Assembly (NCBI GenBank): GCA_002221725.1
Contig: NJFT01000195.1
Span: 1 to 64,000, forward strand
Reading direction: 5' to 3'
DNA from: Scedosporium boydii
Lineage: Eukaryota > Ascomycota > Sordariomycetes > Microascales > Microascaceae
Length of the DNA stretch: 64,000 nucleotides
Below are positions 60,190 to 64,000 of the stretch, piece after piece. How positions within the stretch are numbered: the first letter of the stretch is position 1; each line of letters starts with the position of its first letter. Position numbers and translations under genes: made by a program. The notes below the pieces were generated by a model. It searched no databases. It was not told the DNA's origin and saw only the letters and a program-made list of their open reading frames with translations.

Positions 60190-61709
60190 GAGAGAAATTC
60201 ACAATGCATGCGATTTAAAATTTGTTGGTGGGACCGTCCTCCGGAGCTGGACCGAGAACGGCCGACTCCTGCAGGGAGGAAGTGGGGCCGGGCCGGTCCG
60301 ACAGAAGGTGACCTGCCGGTGGTTTCCGTTTCGGGAAGAACAAAATTCGGAGCTTGCTAGCCGCCGGAGACACCTAGGCAGATCATCAGCTTCGACATTT
60401 CACGCCAAATTTGAATGAGTGCCGCACCTTCGCATCCAATTATTTGAGAGCCTGCTGGGAGAGAACTACTTCTTCCGCTCCTTCCGCATCTCTCCCCATG
60501 CTAGTTGCCAAGTATCCAGGAAGGGCTTGGGCCTTTCTTTCTTCACCTCACGCATAGCGACAGTGTTTTGATTGGAGGCGGGAGAAGCGAGCATCATGAG
60601 CCGCTCAGGGAGAGTCGGGGGGTTGGCAAGGAATATTTCCAGCATGGCTCCGGAGCCGTCTTTTCGTTGTCTGTTTCCTTAGTCAGTTTGAGGCGGTACA
60701 CGACTTCAATTAGAATTACAATTGGACATCGTATCGAAGGATTAGGTGCGTATCGACAATTCTTACTTTTGGTCCCCAGTTGTCGTACTCGATGTGTTCT
60801 GCTCCGAAAACATCGCGATGCCAGCGTATTTCGACGAAGGAGATCTAAATTACCTGTCTAGTTGAGAAAGCAAATGTTGATCAAATGAAGACACTATAGA
60901 GGCTTTGGAGCCACTGAATGACTGAATGAAACTCGAAAGCATGATGAGATACCGGGGCTCTACATCTGATGCATTCTATGGTGGGAGGATGTCTTTTTCT
61001 ATCTAATCCCATCACTGACTTCGTCTCATAGTTCACACGAATATCTATGACCACAAGCGCGGGAAGAGTGGGTTCCCGGGGCTGTCGATGGCCTCCATTG
61101 CGATGGGAATGGATTTAATGGTGCAAGAGAGGTCGGTGTAAGAAGTCGAAACGTATTACACATTGGGGGTCAAGGTCCCTACTTCATTTGACCGAATCGA
61201 ACCATTGCCACCTGAGGTTGTCCAATCAACCCTGTGAGAGGGTCTCCTTCCCCTAGCCAGAATCCAAGGCCACCGATGTGCGTTAAGCACAGCACTTATT
61301 TCCGAGTTGCCAAGCTCTCTTCGCTCGAGCCAATAAGGCGCAATGAACACAAATGTGGCATCGGAGCCTGGTGGTTTTGCCCATTCCTCTTCCTTTGCTC
61401 TGCGTGCCCGCCTCACTTTTCCCCTCATGTTACGAACCTGAAGAGGTTGGCAATAAATTATCTAGCGTTCTATGATGAAGCAGGCCTATGTGGCCGCGAC
61501 CTTGAGCGGAGAAATTGAAGTCCGTCTGCTGCAACCGACCACCCACCACTGACGCTGAGCTGATAGAACCAATGGACCGAAGCGAAACCGCGAAGCCAAC
61601 TTCGCCTAAGAGATATATAAGATGTCGACGTGGCAAGCGTGGTGGAGGGCAAAAACAATTGGAACAAAGAAGTCGACATGTCAATAAGGGGCGCTCTACT
61701 AGGCTAGTG
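60190..61709. other. Intergenic: MSH4 3' flank and promoter of the zinc-region gene
   Basis: About 1.5 kb with no supported gene. Confidence 0.5.
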
Positions 61710-64000
61710 ATGTTTGGAGCTATCTGGCCAACTTCTAAGATGATGCTGGGTCATGATGACGATCACTATTCCACACTTGGGGGAAAGGAGGATTCTGCCT
61801 ATCATCAAAATCAACCCGTACATGTAGTTCCTTTGCCCGTCAAGAGATGTATTGACGAGCTCTGCCAGGACATTGGTATGAGAGTTCAGCCGCATCTCGG
61901 GTTGCACTACGTGGATATTCTGGAGGGTGACCTGCAGCGATTTATCGCACACCTCTCCACTCGGATCCGCGCTGATAAACCATCCGGGATGGACAGTGAT
62001 ATTCTGGATTTCGCAACGGAATACTACAGGTGACTCTGTCTCCAGGTTCATTTTTTTTTCCCCCCCCGAGATTGGTGATGGATACTTACGGTGGATACTA
62101 GGGAAATCGTCGACCAGCTTCGAAACCTCTTAGGCGGGAAAGATGTCGGTATATCGAGACCACGCCAAGATGAAGGCCTTTCGACCTTCGAGAAAGAAGT
62201 CCGACGGGCAAGGAAAATGGCTAAGGCAATGCTAAATACCCTGCGGCAACCCAAAGTTCCTGAAGAATATGACGTCGACGTTCACGAGATAAGCCTATTA
62301 AGTCGGCATCTATTTGACACACCCGAGTATCACCACTTGCTTGACACATTGAAGAGACGGCTTTCCCGGGAATCAAGTCCATCCAACTTTTTACGCGAAG
62401 AAATGTTCTCGTTTTTGATGAAGGTTGAATTCTTGATGGGGCATTCTGCTAAATTCAAGTTGGAGTGGAGACCAATAGCCGACCGTATTCGGTATGAGAA
62501 TCTCAAATCTAGGACGCCGTCGACGCTGTCGACGCCTGCGACCGGAATTTCCGATGTCATTACCGTTGTTGCTTCTTGCGGGGAAGCTGAAGCTGTTCCA
62601 GTGTCTGAATATATTGGCCGAAAATGGGGAGTTTCCGGCCAACGCCTCGTGGATTTCATTCAGGCCGCGATGGATAGAAGGTCGAGACAATTCGGTAGGA
62701 TAACTAACTTTCCAACCGCGAACTTAACTAACTGTTCCTAAGGACCCGCTGGGGATGACACCATGATTGAAGCAGTGATAGACGGCAAGGACCTTGTAAT
62801 CACCGTAACTGGACCGGTCGACTCCGTTTTGAATTGCGGCGAGCTGCTCGGTTGGCTGGCATCGGCTCTTCGGCCCCCGCAGACGAACCCCATCATTTAC
62901 ACCTCCCCCATGGTCGTTACGCATCGGGACCTGCTTTGGACTCAGCCCGAGTTCAGAATAGATGTTCGTGAGGATCATATTCCTCACAATCAGCTGCAGG
63001 GAGAGTGTTGGTACAAGTTACTTGGACCTGCCATTGCTCCTGTCATAGTCCGTGGATATCCTACAAGGGCCCGACCAAGATGCGGTTCGGGTATCGAGAT
63101 GTCATATAGGACGCTCCTGTCCTCAGTAGCAGCTCAGCCTCCTACGGCTATGAGCTACCCATTCAGGCTTAGTGGCGCCCCGTCCCAGTTGCAACTAGCG
63201 AGCTGGGACGGAAGCCTGTTTTATTGGCATGAATCTCGTTGCCGATATAGCTGGAGAGATCGACACTTTTCACGAGAGGAAGGAGAAGCCAGAGGCCTGA
63301 GTATCACCCAGTTGCAAACTGGCAGACACATAGTTTGTGCTTGCGCCGGCTCACGACTGACTAAACCTGTTGAAAGCGAAGTCGTACTGTCTGCCTCAAA
63401 TATTAACCCCCAAGGAGACGGAGGTGGAGAAAGCCGTTCGGAGTCACCGACGCCGAGCGACTCCTTGAGCTCTGGCCTGCTCTCAGCATCTAGCGACTCT
63501 GAAACTGGGCATGACAAAACCGATGATAGCCCTGGTTTTCAATTCTTCAAACGTGTGTTGGAGCGGCTCGTCGTTGGATTCCGAGGCGAATCGACCAGGC
63601 CAACTTGTGGGGACTCCTCGCCCTCGGCGATCATTTTGAAAAGCAACCAGTCCTCCAGAATACAACTCGAGCCGGAGGAGAAGCGAAGACGTCGAAGAAG
63701 AGGCGATGGCGGCGATGATGACGAAGATGGAGAAGGCTCTCCACATAAAAGAGCAAGGCCCGAAGGGCCCCAGAGTCCGGGCAGGCCTGTCCATTTCGCC
63801 TGTCCATTCTGGAAGATGGACCCAGAGAAGCATTGGGAATGCTACTTGAAGAAAATTACCAGCATTAGCTACGTGAAGCAGCATCTTCGCCGGTGCCACA
63901 CCCCCAGTTATTACTGCCAACGCTGCTTCACAGTCTTCGATGACATGGAAAGCCGAGACTTACATGTCATGGCTACACCACCCTGCGCTCCTAAGCCTAC
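61710..64000 (+). CDS. Large fungal protein with C2H2-like CPF...RCH zinc region (3' end outside window)
   Basis: Exons 61710-62029, 62102-62694 and 62743 to the window end give about 723 residues without a stop. The N-terminal third is helical (VKRCIDELCQDIGMRVQPHL, ILEGDLQRFIAHLSTRIRA, EYHHLLDTLKRRLSRESS). The middle has beta-type sequence (DGKDLVITVTGPVDSVLNC, TSPMVVTHRDLLWT, APVIVRGYPTRARP). Then comes a Ser/Asp/Glu-rich stretch with basic clusters (EKRRRRRRGDGGDDDEDGEG) reading as a nuclear-localisation signal, followed by FACPFWKMDPEKHWECYL, VKQHLRRCHTPSYYCQRCF and a further H and C, a fungal zinc-binding arrangement seen in poorly characterised Sordariomycete proteins, some with NACHT or similar domains. 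The first ATG in frame was used. The remainder is off the window, so effector domains cannot be judged. Both introns are short with good acceptors. Confidence 0.8.

Noticed and set aside
1..64000. Searched for a CRISPR array, phage or bacterial operon
   Set aside because: Spliced eukaryotic genes throughout; no regularly spaced repeat-spacer pattern was found.

Overview
The window is nuclear DNA of a filamentous ascomycete (Pezizomycotina, most likely Sordariomycetes). Genes are interrupted by short introns of about 45 to 160 bp with GT..AG borders and CTAAC-type branch points. The conserved genes (NAD-isocitrate dehydrogenase subunit 1, ECM29, GCK-type kinase, UBX protein, SVP26, BUD23, MSH4) are recognisable by their motifs. 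No bacterial, viral or organellar gene and no CRISPR array was seen. Exon coordinates were built by hand from splice signals and reading-frame continuity.

Layout. 1-384: end of a CBS-domain gene cut by the window edge. 1.0-1.7 kb: small lipocalin-like protein. 3.3-4.7 kb: idh1. 6.7-14.0 kb: a run of three oxidoreductases (cytochrome P450, FAD monooxygenase, short-chain dehydrogenase) with a tRNA-like (SINE-like) element between the first two. 14.2-19.8 kb: ECM29. 20.9-23.3 kb: Ste20/GCK kinase. 25.8-27.5 kb: UBA-UAS-UIM-UBX protein. 27.5-36.8 kb: over 9 kb without a convincing gene. Its middle carries a strongly over-represented 9-mer (TACGAAGTA), and its last 2.4 kb look like the CT-rich promoter and long intron-containing leader of the next gene. 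36.8-38.3 kb: three-RRM RNA-binding protein. 39.4-39.8 kb: a previously easy-to-miss two-exon gene for a 98-residue membrane-anchored protein. 42.1-43.4 kb: branched-chain aminotransferase. 43.8-46.4 kb: dynamin-family GTPase with a polyQ tail. 48.3-49.0 kb and 49.5-50.4 kb: divergent SVP26 and BUD23. 50.6-52.9 kb: tyrosinase. 54.1-56.0 kb: secreted GMC oxidoreductase. 57.0-60.2 kb: MSH4. 61.7 kb to the end: partial gene of a large fungal protein carrying a C2H2-like CPF...RCH zinc region.

How the genes fit together. Most are independent housekeeping genes: TCA cycle (idh1), proteasome quality control (ECM29, UBX5-like), ER-Golgi sorting (SVP26), ribosome biogenesis (BUD23), meiotic crossover (MSH4). 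The accessory content is the P450-FMO-SDR trio, which could act on one small molecule but has no PKS, NRPS or terpene synthase beside it, and the tyrosinase/GMC pair of oxidative enzymes. The least described items are the 98-residue membrane protein, the lipocalin-like protein and the terminal zinc-region gene.
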